From: Croceibacterium_A sp039927815
GTDB taxonomy: Bacteria; Pseudomonadota; Alphaproteobacteria; Sphingomonadales; Sphingomonadaceae
Direction: 5' to 3'
Assembly (NCBI GenBank): GCA_039927815.1
Contig: JBDSUJ010000097.1
Span: 1 to 24,556, forward strand
Length of the DNA: 24,556 nt
Part shown: in pieces, positions 1-8,003 of the stretch
Position numbering within the stretch: the first letter of the stretch is position 1
Layout of the letters: the number at the start of each line of letters is the position of its first letter
Notes under the pieces: generated by a model
What the model was told of the DNA's origin: nothing
The model's input: only the letters and a program-made list of their open reading frames with translations
Databases searched by the model: none
Translations under genes and position numbers: made by a program

Positions 1-690
1 ATGACGCCGCAAGCCCAGGCGCTCTATCGTGCCGGCCGTTCGAGCTGGACGCCTAACACCAAGTATAACTGGGTGACCGATTTCGACGCATGGGATCGCT
101 GCATCAGCCGCGGCTTCCCCGCCTCGATGCTGCCGTTCCGCTACAACAACGGCATCCGCATCTTCCAGTCGCCCGGCTATGTTGTGGTCCAGCTCGAGAT
201 GCTGGGTGAGCGGATCATCCCGATCGGCACGCGCGAGCACTGGCCGGCGGCGGTGGATTCTTGGCTCGGTAATTCGGTCGGACACTGGGAGGGCAACACG
301 CTGGTCATCGAGACCGCCAATATCAAAAGCGGCGATTCCGCCACGCGCGATGCCTATGCCCGCAACGGCAGCCCGCTCAACATGGCGACGCGCGGAGTGC
401 CCCCGAACAATACCATCCCGACCAGTAAGCTTGCCAAGGTGACCGAGCGGCTGACCATGGTTGGACCCAACACGATCACCTACCAGATGAGCTATGCCGA
501 CCCACAAGTGTTCACCGCACCGTGGACGCTGCAGTTCGACTGGCGGCGCGACGACAAGTACGCGTTCTACGAATATGCCTGCCACGAAGGCGACGTGCAG
601 GTTCGCAACTACATCACCTCGAGCCGCGCCGGGCGCCTGCAGGAAGCCAGCGCCGAAGATCGCGCGGCCGAACGCGGTGGCGGCGGCTGA
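1..690 (+). CDS. Secreted protein of unknown function, 5'-truncated by window edge
   Basis: The frame is open from base 1 to a TGA at 688-690 (229 residues). The ATG at base 1 is probably not the true start. The protein aligns with the C-terminal two thirds of the 301-residue protein at 8004-8909 (shared pattern: W-hG-x-S-hG-x-W-x-G-x-TLVh-x-T, then VTER-hx-x-hGPN-x-Ix-Y and PW-T). That paralog has about 80 more residues at its N-terminus, including a signal peptide. Two cysteines are present (in WDRCIS and YACHEG). I recognise no catalytic motif. Such proteins are usually annotated as hypothetical and lie near PQQ dehydrogenases and DUF6152 proteins. It is first in a run with the esterase at 804 and the quinohaemoprotein at 2477, so a periplasmic role in the same pathway is likely but unproven. 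Confidence 0.75.
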   Translation: MTPQAQALYRAGRSSWTPNTKYNWVTDFDAWDRCISRGFPASMLPFRYNNGIRIFQSPGYVVVQLEMLGERIIPIGTREHWPAAVDSWLGNSVGHWEGNTLVIETANIKSGDSATRDAYARNGSPLNMATRGVPPNNTIPTSKLAKVTERLTMVGPNTITYQMSYADPQVFTAPWTLQFDWRRDDKYAFYEYACHEGDVQVRNYITSSRAGRLQEASAEDRAAERGGGG

Positions 691-803
691 CAACCGCTTT
701 GGAAGAGGCTGACGCGCGCATGCACCGCGTCCCTCAAACGGGCCGGTGGCTACAAGCAATTATCCTACGCCCGGCGGGCGTCCGCAGCACAGGAAACACC
801 GCG

Positions 804-2450
804 ATGAACCGTAACATCCAACTGCTTTCGATAACCGGCGCAGCACTCGGCTTGTCGCTGGCGGCTGCCGCTCCTGCGCACGGCCAGGGCAACGCCGCGG
901 CACCGATGACGGTCAAGACGGCCCAGGGCCAGGTGCGCGGTACCACTGCGCAGGAACCCGGTATCAGGGTCTACAAGGGCATCCCGTTCGCCGCCGCTCC
1001 AGTGGGTGCGCTGCGCTTCCGTGAGGCCCAGCCCGCTAATCCGTGGCAAGGGGTGCTGGACGGGACCAAGTGGGGCAACACCTGCATCCAGCCGACCGCA
1101 AAGACCCGCGCCATCGGCGTCAATCAGGCGACGGATATGGCCGATTCGCCGCCGCAGAACGAAGATTGCCTCAACCTCAACGTCTGGACCCCGGCCAAGC
1201 GCGCGGGCGAGAAACTGCCGGTGATGGTGTGGTTTTATGGCGGCGCGTACAACGAAGGTGGCGGCTCGATGCCGTTTGCGGATGGATCGAAGCTGGCGAA
1301 GAAGGGCGCGATTGTCGTTTCGCTCAACTATCGTGTTGGCGCGCTCGGCTTTTTGTCTTTTCCTGGCCTGACCGCGGCATCCCCACACCACGCCTCGGGC
1401 AATCAGGCGCTGTCGGATTCGATCGCGGCCCTGCAATGGGTCAGGCAGAACATCGCTGCGTTCGGAGGCGATCCCAACAACGTGACCATTTTCGGCCAAT
1501 CCGCGGGCGCATGCATTACCGCGGCGCTCACCGGGTCGCCGGTCGCGAAGGGCCTGTTCGCCCGCGCGATTTCGGAAAGCGGCGCATGGGCCGGCCTGAC
1601 TGCGGCCAAGATGCAGCCGCGTGAGGTGCTCGACAAGCGCTCGGTCGATGCGCTGGACAAGCTCGGCGTGCACAGTCTGGCCGAACTGCAAGCGCTTCCC
1701 ACGGACAAACTCGCCACGGTGCGTAACCAGGGCATCATCATCGACGGCTGGATCGTGCCCGAGGACCTGAGCAAGACCTTCGCCGAGGGCCGCCAGAACA
1801 AGGTCGATGTCCTGCTTGGCTCCAACGGTAACGAAGGCGGCAGCTTCGGCGGTGGCGCGCCAACCACCGCGGCGACATGGACTAGCGGTGCAGCCCAGCG
1901 CTGGCGCGACCTAGCACCGGTCGGCCTCGCCGCTTATCCCGCCACCACCGATGCACAGGCACAGGCTTTCGCGTCGCGGCCATTCACCGACGGCATCGCG
2001 TGGTTCATGCACCTCTACGCCGACCAACAGGCCAAGATCGGCAAGAAGGCCTATCTATACCAGTTCGTCCGCACCCCGGCCTCGGCGCCTGGCAAAACCA
2101 ACGGCGGCCCCAGCCACGCCGCCGATCTCGCTTATGTATTCGGAAACCTGGCGGCCCCGCGCGAAGTACCCGACAACAGCGATCCCGCCGTCGTCAGCCG
2201 AAGCGCGCCCGACATCAAGCTGGCCGACCAGATCATGACTTATTGGACCAACTTCGCGCGCACCGGGAATCCCAATGGGGCCAGCCTGCCGACGTGGCCG
2301 TTGGTGACGCGGATGGCGCGCAACCAAGCGTTCCTGCTCGATGTCAACTCGCGCACCGGCGACACGATGACCCCGGGGCAAGTTGCGCTGTACGACGCGC
2401 TGTTCCAGCGCGACATCGCGACACCGGTCGGGGTGACCAACTGGAAGTAA
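804..2450 (+). CDS. Secreted carboxylesterase, type B (alpha/beta hydrolase)
   Basis: 548 residues. The start is the ATG at 804, preceded by AGGAAA at 791-796 and followed by a Sec signal peptide (hydrophobic core to about residue 25, cleavage near AHGQ). The frame is open further upstream, but that part overlaps the previous gene and looks non-coding. Type-B carboxylesterase marks are clear: NEDCLNLNVW, nucleophile Ser233 in FGQSAGA, acid Glu344 in SNGNEGGSF, and His438 in GGPSHAADLAYVFGN. The oxyanion-hole segment is FYGGAYNEGG rather than the usual HGGG, a mild variant. It should hydrolyse a carboxylic ester in the periplasm; the substrate cannot be read from sequence. It ends 26 bp before the quinohaemoprotein gene, which suggests co-transcription and release of an alcohol for that dehydrogenase. 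Confidence 0.93.
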   Translation: MNRNIQLLSITGAALGLSLAAAAPAHGQGNAAAPMTVKTAQGQVRGTTAQEPGIRVYKGIPFAAAPVGALRFREAQPANPWQGVLDGTKWGNTCIQPTAKTRAIGVNQATDMADSPPQNEDCLNLNVWTPAKRAGEKLPVMVWFYGGAYNEGGGSMPFADGSKLAKKGAIVVSLNYRVGALGFLSFPGLTAASPHHASGNQALSDSIAALQWVRQNIAAFGGDPNNVTIFGQSAGACITAALTGSPVAKGLFARAISESGAWAGLTAAKMQPREVLDKRSVDALDKLGVHSLAELQALPTDKLATVRNQGIIIDGWIVPEDLSKTFAEGRQNKVDVLLGSNGNEGGSFGGGAPTTAATWTSGAAQRWRDLAPVGLAAYPATTDAQAQAFASRPFTDGIAWFMHLYADQQAKIGKKAYLYQFVRTPASAPGKTNGGPSHAADLAYVFGNLAAPREVPDNSDPAVVSRSAPDIKLADQIMTYWTNFARTGNPNGASLPTWPLVTRMARNQAFLLDVNSRTGDTMTPGQVALYDALFQRDIATPVGVTNWK

Positions 2451-2476
2451 GCTTGGAATTCAAGGGGGAGAGCACA

Positions 2477-4567
2477 ATGGCGCGGTCGAACACGAGGCGG
2501 TACTGGCCGCTGCTGCTCTCGGTTGCGGGCGTGACGGCACTCGGCGGCGGCGGGATCGCCTGGGCGCAAGCAAGCGGTGATTTCGCTGCGCAGGCAGCGG
2601 CGGGGCGCAGCGCCTATGCGCAGAACTGCGCCGCATGCCACGGATCGGCGCTGAACAACGGCGAGTTCGCGCCCGTGCTGAAAGGCCCCGAGTTCCTTGC
2701 CAAATGGGGTGGCGCGTCGGCCGCCAAGCTTGAGGATTATATCCACACCTCGATGCCGCCGGCCAACCCGGGTGGGCTGCCTGACGAGACGTATCACGCG
2801 CTGGCGGCGTTCGTCCTGCAGCAGAACGGCGCCACAAACGTGCTGCCCGCCGCGACCACGCGGGCGAGAGGGGAATCGGCGGTCGGCGGGCTGTCGACCC
2901 GCCTCTATCCCCTGCCCCCGGGGCCTAAGCTACCCGACCGCTTTGCCGGGTTCACACCGGTCACCGAAGCTGAATTATCCAATCCCGCGCCCGCCGACTG
3001 GCCTGCGTGGCGCCGCAGCCACCTCGGGCTGGGGTATTCACCGTTGACGCAGATCGATACACGTAATGTCGGCACGATGCGGTTGGCGTGGGCCCAGGCC
3101 TTGCCGGCAGGCGTCAACATGAACGAGCCACTGGTGCGCGGCGGCGTGCTCTACGTGTTCGGGTTCGGCGACCAGGTGTTCGCGTTCGATGCCGCGAGCG
3201 GGCGCCAGCTGTGGCGCTACCAGCGCCGCCTCCCCAAGGAAGCGCAACTAAATTCAAAGAAGACGATCGCGCTGTACGGCGACAAGCTGTTGGCCGCGAC
3301 TTCGGACAATCACATTGTCGCGCTCGACGCGCGCACGGGCCGCCCGATGTGGGACGTCGCGCTGACCGAACGGACGGGTCTGCGCACCATCGGCGGCCCG
3401 CTGGCAGCCGATGGCGTGGTCATGCAGGGTCTGGCCAGCCAGGCGGCCGGCGGCGGGCTGATCGCCGGCTTCGATATTGCAACGGGCAAGAAGCTGTGGT
3501 CTTTCGACACCGTGGCCAAGCCCGGCCAGCTCGGTGGCGACAGCTGGAACGGGGTCCCCGGCGATCAGCGCAAAGGCGGCTCGGTGTGGACCAGTGGCAG
3601 CTATGACCCGGTCAATCACCTGGCTTTGTGGGGCGTCGGCAATACCTACGACACCGGCCCCCTGCGCGACCTCAAACCCGGCATGAACAACGACGCGCTG
3701 TTCACCGAGAGCACGCTCGCGTTCGAACCCCACAGCGGCAAATTGGTGTGGTATTATCAGCATAACCGCAACGACCAGTACGATCTCGACTGGGTGTTCG
3801 ACCGGGTGATCGGCAGGCTCGATGTCGCCGGCAAGCCGCGCCGGGTGGTCATTACCGGAGGCAAGAGCGGGCTGTTCGACGCGCTCGACGCCGCGACCGG
3901 CAAGTACCTCAAGACCTATGACATGGGGATTCAGGACTACATCGACCGGATCGACCCCGTCACCGGCGACAAGCACGTCAAAGCTGGCATGTCCCCTGGC
4001 CGCGACAAGCCGCCGGTGTTCATGTGCCCGCACGGCGGCGGCGGGCGCAACTGGAGCCCGACGTCGTGGAACCCCCAGACCCGCGCGTTCTTCGTCAACG
4101 CGCGCGATGTGTGCACCGACCTGACCCCGACCACGGGCGCAGGGCTGCTCAGCACCGGGGTCAACGCGGTCTACGCCGCCCCGCCTAATGGCGACGGCAA
4201 GTACGGCGTGCTGCAGGCGATCGATTTCCAGAATGGCAAGTTGCTGTGGGAAGTGCGCCGCCGGCAGACCCCCGACATGGGCATCCTGACCACTGCGGGC
4301 GGGATCGTGATGACCGGATGGATGGACCGCCAGGTCGTCGCTTACGACCAGCGCACCGGCAAGGAATTGTGGTCGAGCGGGGTCACCGGCGTGCCGAACG
4401 CCTCGCCAATCACGTATTCGGTCGACGGCAAACAATACATCGCCATCGTCACCGGTGCGGGCAATCCGCTGTCGAGCGGCATCCCCGATGTCATTCCCGA
4501 AACGCAAATGCCCAGCGTCAACAGCTCTTCCGTCTACGTGTTCGCGCTGCCTGACCAAGCAGACTGA
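2477..4567 (+). CDS. Quinohaemoprotein dehydrogenase: N-terminal cytochrome c plus PQQ beta-propeller
   Basis: 696 residues. The ATG at 2477 has a strong site GGGGGAG at 2464-2470, 6 nt upstream. Residues 1-31 form a Sec signal peptide or anchor (cleavage near AWAQA). Residues 38-120 form a c-type cytochrome domain with haem motif C51-A-A-C54-H55 and a likely axial Met93 in SMPPANPG. From about 165 to the end it is a PQQ-dependent dehydrogenase propeller with repeated blades (D-x-x-TG-x-x-x-W). The active-site region reads NDQYDLDW, placing Asp436 and Asp438 where methanol-dehydrogenase-type enzymes hold the catalytic base and metal ligand. No vicinal Cys-Cys pair is present. Haem in front of the propeller is the order known from polyvinyl alcohol dehydrogenases, whereas many quinohaemoprotein ADHs carry it at the C-terminus. 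It probably oxidises an alcohol in the periplasm and passes electrons through its own haem. It is last in its operon. Confidence 0.93.
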   Translation: MARSNTRRYWPLLLSVAGVTALGGGGIAWAQASGDFAAQAAAGRSAYAQNCAACHGSALNNGEFAPVLKGPEFLAKWGGASAAKLEDYIHTSMPPANPGGLPDETYHALAAFVLQQNGATNVLPAATTRARGESAVGGLSTRLYPLPPGPKLPDRFAGFTPVTEAELSNPAPADWPAWRRSHLGLGYSPLTQIDTRNVGTMRLAWAQALPAGVNMNEPLVRGGVLYVFGFGDQVFAFDAASGRQLWRYQRRLPKEAQLNSKKTIALYGDKLLAATSDNHIVALDARTGRPMWDVALTERTGLRTIGGPLAADGVVMQGLASQAAGGGLIAGFDIATGKKLWSFDTVAKPGQLGGDSWNGVPGDQRKGGSVWTSGSYDPVNHLALWGVGNTYDTGPLRDLKPGMNNDALFTESTLAFEPHSGKLVWYYQHNRNDQYDLDWVFDRVIGRLDVAGKPRRVVITGGKSGLFDALDAATGKYLKTYDMGIQDYIDRIDPVTGDKHVKAGMSPGRDKPPVFMCPHGGGGRNWSPTSWNPQTRAFFVNARDVCTDLTPTTGAGLLSTGVNAVYAAPPNGDGKYGVLQAIDFQNGKLLWEVRRRQTPDMGILTTAGGIVMTGWMDRQVVAYDQRTGKELWSSGVTGVPNASPITYSVDGKQYIAIVTGAGNPLSSGIPDVIPETQMPSVNSSSVYVFALPDQAD

Positions 4568-4582
4568 CCGAAAGGTCCAAAA

Positions 4583-4611
4583 AAAAGGCCGCCCGGTCGG
4601 GGCGGCCTTTT
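4583..4611. terminator. Bidirectional intrinsic terminator between convergent operons
   Basis: A perfect 12-bp stem (4583-4594 with 4600-4611, core GGCCGCCC/GGGCGGCC) has a 5-nt loop. A-runs on the left and T-runs on the right serve both directions: four T on the plus strand and about eight U when read on the minus strand. It lies 15 bp after the quinohaemoprotein stop and 21 bp after the minus-strand gene's stop. Confidence 0.93.
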
Positions 4612-4632
4612 GATCAAGCGGCGAGACCGAGG

Positions 4633-5145
4633 TCAGTTGCCGAAGATGCCCAGCGTGAAGCCGATCGCGCGGCCGAAGAACACCACCAGCAGCCAGAAGA
4701 ACAGCGACAGGCCGCCGGCCACCTTGGCCGCGAACGGTATCGAGGGATCGAGGTCCCAGTGATCGACCGTGCGTGATGTGATGAAGTTGAAATACATCAT
4801 GTTGATGCCCGCCAGCGACATCATGAACAGTTTCCACAGGAAGAACGGATTGTTCACGTAACTCGTCGCCTTGCTGACGAACAGCAGGCTGCCGGTAATC
4901 GCGGCCAGTGCGAAGGCCGCCCACGTCCACGGCAGCGTGTCCTTCGACAGCTGGGTCACTGCGACATCACGCGATGCCACCCCGATCAGGCGCAAGTCCA
5001 CGATCATGATCGTGCCGAGCACGGTGACCAGCGCGATGACGTGGATCGTCTCGATGGTGGGGAACATCCACGTCGATTCGGCGATGGTGGTGCCGAGCGA
5101 GGAGTACTCGATCGATTCCCAGATATTGGTAGGTGCAGGATACAT
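4633..5145 (-). CDS. Four-helix inner-membrane protein, DUF6644-like (paralog 1)
   Basis: 170 residues, with four predicted membrane helices at about 28-52, 72-92, 100-122 and 138-160 and no cleavable signal. It is a paralog of the neighbouring 175-residue protein. Shared positions include IH (His35), the helix-1 end motif with Arg52, PW at 72-73, NPFF at 99-102, Lys105, and FxGR near the end. I place it in DUF6644 from memory of the family; this was not searched. The conserved membrane histidine could bind haem or a quinone, which is inference only. The start ATG (5143-5145) has AGGGGA just upstream, and this site overlaps the TAG stop of the preceding gene (5156-5158), so the two genes are translationally close. 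The placement beside quinoprotein genes suggests a role in electron transfer or membrane anchoring. Confidence 0.85.
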   Translation of the reverse strand: MYPAPTNIWESIEYSSLGTTIAESTWMFPTIETIHVIALVTVLGTIMIVDLRLIGVASRDVAVTQLSKDTLPWTWAAFALAAITGSLLFVSKATSYVNNPFFLWKLFMMSLAGINMMYFNFITSRTVDHWDLDPSIPFAAKVAGGLSLFFWLLVVFFGRAIGFTLGIFGN

Positions 5146-5155
5146 GCTCGGTCCC

Positions 5156-5683
5156 CTATGTCGGCGCGTAGGCGATCCACCGCCCGCAGAACATGATCGC
5201 CATCCACAGCAGCACCAGCAAACCGGCGACGGTGCGCTCGGTCGCGCCGATGTCGTGCTCTTCGCGAATGTCGCGCAAAATGCCCTTGTGAAACCACACG
5301 CTGACCAGGATGGCGACGACCAGGATGATCATCTTAATCCAGAAAAACGGATTGATCAGTTCGCGGATCGGTTCGGCTATGATCATGCACAGGCCGGACA
5401 TCACCAGCAGGACCAGGGCCCACCAGATCCACGGCATGTAGCGATTGGTGGTCTGGGCGATAGTGCGCCCTTCGCCACTGAACCCCATGATGCGGCCATT
5501 GATCATCAGGATCGACCCGAACGAGGCCGCAATCGCCAGGATGTGGATCACCTGAAAGATCGGGATCGCCCAGAAGTGGGTGACGATCCAGGCGTTGATC
5601 GACGTCTCGTTGAGCCACAACGAAAGGTCGATCAGCGGTGTGGTTCGTAACCACTCCGTTATTCTAAATAGAAAGTCGGTCAT
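5156..5683 (-). CDS. Four-helix inner-membrane protein, DUF6644-like (paralog 2)
   Basis: 175 residues from the ATG at 5681-5683 (MTDFLFRITEW). The frame stays open to an ATG at 5752, but the extra 23 residues (rich in G, C and D) look non-coding. A GGGGA lies about 11 nt upstream of the chosen start, so the start is only moderately certain. Four membrane helices can be seen at about 38-60, 84-103, 112-131 and 152-171. His47 (in QVIHILAI), Arg64, PW 84-85, NPFF 111-114, Lys117 and FCGR match the downstream paralog. It is the first gene of a two-gene minus-strand operon, divergent from the PQQ dehydrogenase at 6047. The function is unknown. A paired (possibly heterodimeric) membrane protein serving periplasmic oxidases is a reasonable guess. 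Confidence 0.83.
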   Translation of the reverse strand: MTDFLFRITEWLRTTPLIDLSLWLNETSINAWIVTHFWAIPIFQVIHILAIAASFGSILMINGRIMGFSGEGRTIAQTTNRYMPWIWWALVLLVMSGLCMIIAEPIRELINPFFWIKMIILVVAILVSVWFHKGILRDIREEHDIGATERTVAGLLVLLWMAIMFCGRWIAYAPT

Positions 5684-5766
5684 CAGAACATCGTCCCCGT
5701 TGACGCCCCTTTCGGCGAACATCTGCGGGCATCCGCCCGCTTCGGCCGTCACGCCAGTAAATTACC

Positions 5767-5784
5767 GTAACCGGCGCTGGTTAC
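5767..5784. promoter_or_regulatory. Operator-like inverted repeat GTAACC-N6-GGTTAC
   Basis: GTAACC (5767-5772) and GGTTAC (5779-5784) are perfect inverted arms around GGCGCT. The 18-bp dyad lies 84 bp upstream of the membrane-protein start and 263 bp upstream of the PQQ gene. The size and symmetry suit a dimeric repressor such as a LacI-type regulator, but no regulator gene is in the window. Confidence 0.35.
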
Positions 5785-6034
5785 ACCCTATTTCCGCCTG
5801 GCTGTCGAAGCCTGTCCGGCGGCCAATTGATCGGGCGCAAATCCCGCTAGCGCGCTCAACACCTCGTGTCACCCCCTCGTCAAGGCGTTTGATTGACTCT
5901 GTCCGCGCAGCGACAAAGTGTTACCTTTATGGCCGGTTTTGACCGGTGCGGACCATTGTCAAAGTCTCATACGGCCCGTAGGACTTAATCAACGACCGGG
6001 CGTTGCAACGCATCGCCACGATCGCGTTCGCTGT

Positions 6035-6040
6035 GGGGGA
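6035..6040 (+). promoter_or_regulatory. Ribosome binding site GGGGGA that decides the start of the PQQ dehydrogenase
   Basis: GGGGGA directly touches an ATG at 6041, which is too close for initiation, and sits 6 nt before a second in-frame ATG at 6047. The same GGGGGA(G)-plus-6-nt arrangement precedes the quinohaemoprotein gene at 2477. The start was therefore placed at 6047. Confidence 0.6.
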
Positions 6041-6046
6041 ATGTCT

Positions 6047-7951
6047 ATGCGTGTTGCTGGGGGCTTGCGGCTGGCGAGCGCGCTTGCGCTCGGCGCGAGC
6101 GGGGCGGCGATCGCCCAGCAGGCGATGCCCGATGGCGACTGGCGCACCATCAATCGCGACCTCGCGTCGACGCGTTTCTCCCCGCTCGCTGACATCAACC
6201 GCGGCAATGTCACTCAGCTCCGGCAGGCGTGGGCCTACCCGCTCAAGGGCTCGAACACCGCCACTCCACTGGTCATCGACAGCACGATGTATTTCCCCAT
6301 CGGCAATCGGGTGGTGGCGCTCGATGCGGATAGCGGTGCTGAAAAGTGGGTATTCACGATCCCAAACGGCGCCGACGGCAAAGCTCGCAACGCTTCGGGT
6401 CGCGGACTTAGCTATTGGGAAGGCGACACTTCGACACCGGCGCGGGTCGTGCTGATGGTCGGAACGAAAATGCTGGCTGTTGACGCCGCCACCGGCAGAC
6501 CGTCGGCCGGTTTCGGAACCGACGGCATGATCGATGTCGGGATTGGCTTCGGGGGCACTCCAACGATTGCCCAAGGTGTCGCCATGATTGGCGCCGCGAC
6601 GCAGGAAAACCATCCCGGCGTGGCCGGCAACCCGCGTGGGTTTGACGTCAAGACCGGACGCAAGCTGTGGGAATTCCAGACGGTTCCGCAGCCCGGGCAA
6701 CCGTTCAACGAAACCTGGGGCAACGGTTGGAAAGGCCGCTCCGGCACCAACCAGTGGGGTCCGTCGGCGTCGGTCGATACCAAGACCGGCACTGTGATCA
6801 TCCCGTTGGGCTCACCCGCGCCCAATTACTGGGGGGGTGATCGCCCTGGCAGTAACCTGTTTGGCAACTCGCTGCTCGGACTCGATATCAAGACCGGGCA
6901 GTACCGGTGGCACTTTCAGACCGTGCACCATGACCTCTGGGACACCGACCAACCCACAGCAGGCCCGCTGATCGATGTCGGCACTGGCCGCAACCGTCAC
7001 CCGGTGATCGCCTCGGTCAACAAGACCAGCCTGTTCTTCGTAATCGATCGCACCACCGGCAAGCCGTACCTGCCGGTCGCGGAGCGCGCGGTCCCGGTGG
7101 GTGACGTTCCGGGCGAGTATTACAGCCCGACCCAGCCCTTCCCGGTCAACACCCCCCCGCTCAGCCGGGTGAGCATGACGTACGACGATATCGTCGCGCC
7201 CGAAGACACCAATGCCGCGCACGCTCAGGCCTGCCGGGACATGTGGGACAAGGCCGGCGGCTATCTCAACTATGGTCCGTTCACTCCGTTCATGTTCCAC
7301 GCCAAGGGCACACCGCCGCGTTCCACGATCCAGTTCCCCGGAGGCACCGGCGGCGTCAACTGGGGCGGCCCGGCCGCCGATCCGAATACCGGCATCGTCT
7401 ATGTCAACGCTGCGGATACGTCGCTGGTGGGATGGACGGAACGCAAGGATACAAAGGAAAGCTATAGCTTCGACGCGACCGACAGCGACCAGCCGTACGA
7501 CCGCGCGAGCGTAGACGGCAAAGGCCCGTTCTTTTCATTCTCCGCCCCGTTGTCGGGCAAGTACGACGTGCGCGGCCGCGGCGTCGGGCCCAGTATGAAC
7601 TGCTACAAGGGCCCGTGGTCCGAACTGGTCGCGGTCGATGCCAACACCGGCGCGATCAAATGGTCGGTCCCGCTCGGGCTCAACGAGGATTTCCCCGCGG
7701 ATAAGGCGGTGGTTCAGGGCAATGCCGGCAACGCGGGTCCGACGGTTACCGCGGGCGGGCTGGTGTTCGTCGGCGCGACCAACGACCGGCGCTTCCGCGC
7801 GTTTGATTCGGCGACTGGGCAACAGCTGTGGGAGACCCGCCTGAGTGGGAACGCCAATGCTAATCCGATGTCCTATCGGGCCCGGAGCGGCAAGCAGTAC
7901 GTGGCCATCAATGCGGGTGGCACAATCATGGCCTATTCGCTATCGCGCTAG
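6047..7951 (+). CDS. Periplasmic PQQ-dependent dehydrogenase (no haem domain)
   Basis: 634 residues, with a Sec signal peptide (cleavage near AIAQQ, about residue 24). The mature protein begins with DWRTINRDLASTRFSPL, the usual N-terminus of PQQ propeller dehydrogenases. Blade motifs recur (ALDADSGAEKW, VDTKTGTV, DIKTGQYRWHF, VDANTGAIKW, DSATGQQLWE). The active site reads VHHDLWDTDQP, with Asp299 and Asp301, the arrangement typical of the glucose/quinate-dehydrogenase-like branch. No N-terminal membrane helices of the Gcd type and no CxxCH are present, so it should be a soluble periplasmic enzyme needing an external electron acceptor. A cysteine occurs in QACRDMW and another in PSMNCYKG. It is first in an operon with the unknown secreted protein (52 bp downstream) and the DUF6152 gene. 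The substrate is unknown. Confidence 0.92.
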   Translation: MRVAGGLRLASALALGASGAAIAQQAMPDGDWRTINRDLASTRFSPLADINRGNVTQLRQAWAYPLKGSNTATPLVIDSTMYFPIGNRVVALDADSGAEKWVFTIPNGADGKARNASGRGLSYWEGDTSTPARVVLMVGTKMLAVDAATGRPSAGFGTDGMIDVGIGFGGTPTIAQGVAMIGAATQENHPGVAGNPRGFDVKTGRKLWEFQTVPQPGQPFNETWGNGWKGRSGTNQWGPSASVDTKTGTVIIPLGSPAPNYWGGDRPGSNLFGNSLLGLDIKTGQYRWHFQTVHHDLWDTDQPTAGPLIDVGTGRNRHPVIASVNKTSLFFVIDRTTGKPYLPVAERAVPVGDVPGEYYSPTQPFPVNTPPLSRVSMTYDDIVAPEDTNAAHAQACRDMWDKAGGYLNYGPFTPFMFHAKGTPPRSTIQFPGGTGGVNWGGPAADPNTGIVYVNAADTSLVGWTERKDTKESYSFDATDSDQPYDRASVDGKGPFFSFSAPLSGKYDVRGRGVGPSMNCYKGPWSELVAVDANTGAIKWSVPLGLNEDFPADKAVVQGNAGNAGPTVTAGGLVFVGATNDRRFRAFDSATGQQLWETRLSGNANANPMSYRARSGKQYVAINAGGTIMAYSLSR

Positions 7952-8003
7952 GGTCGATTAATTCGCTGCCCCAAGGGGCAACATACTCGGAGAGGTTTGG
8001 GGG

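Larger units (their letters stand above)
5684..6046. other. Divergent intergenic region without a gene
   Basis: This 363-bp gap separates the minus-strand membrane-protein operon from the plus-strand PQQ operon, so promoters for both should lie here. Short frames crossing it have no recognisable similarity. It contains a near-perfect dyad at 5767-5784 and a smaller CCGGT-N4-ACCGG inverted repeat at 5932-5945. I could not place a convincing -35/-10 pair. Confidence 0.6.

Noticed and set aside
522..803. N-terminal extension of the first carboxylesterase
   Set aside because: It overlaps the upstream gene and the residues are Arg-rich with no signal; the ATG at 804 gives a clean signal peptide and a ribosome site.
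765..1691. Open frame of 308 codons antisense to the carboxylesterase
   Set aside because: Its composition is typical of a GC-rich antisense frame and it shows no domain; the plus-strand esterase explains the region.
3254..4930. Long open frame of 558 codons on the minus strand, antisense to the quinohaemoprotein
   Set aside because: It overlaps a gene with clear domains, spans the terminator, and its translation is rich in R, G, H and D with no motif. It is a GC-driven shadow frame.
4871..5650. Plus-strand open frame of 259 codons over the two membrane-protein genes
   Set aside because: The minus-strand paralog pair with aligned conserved residues is convincing; the plus-strand product is a His/Asp/Gln-rich shadow.
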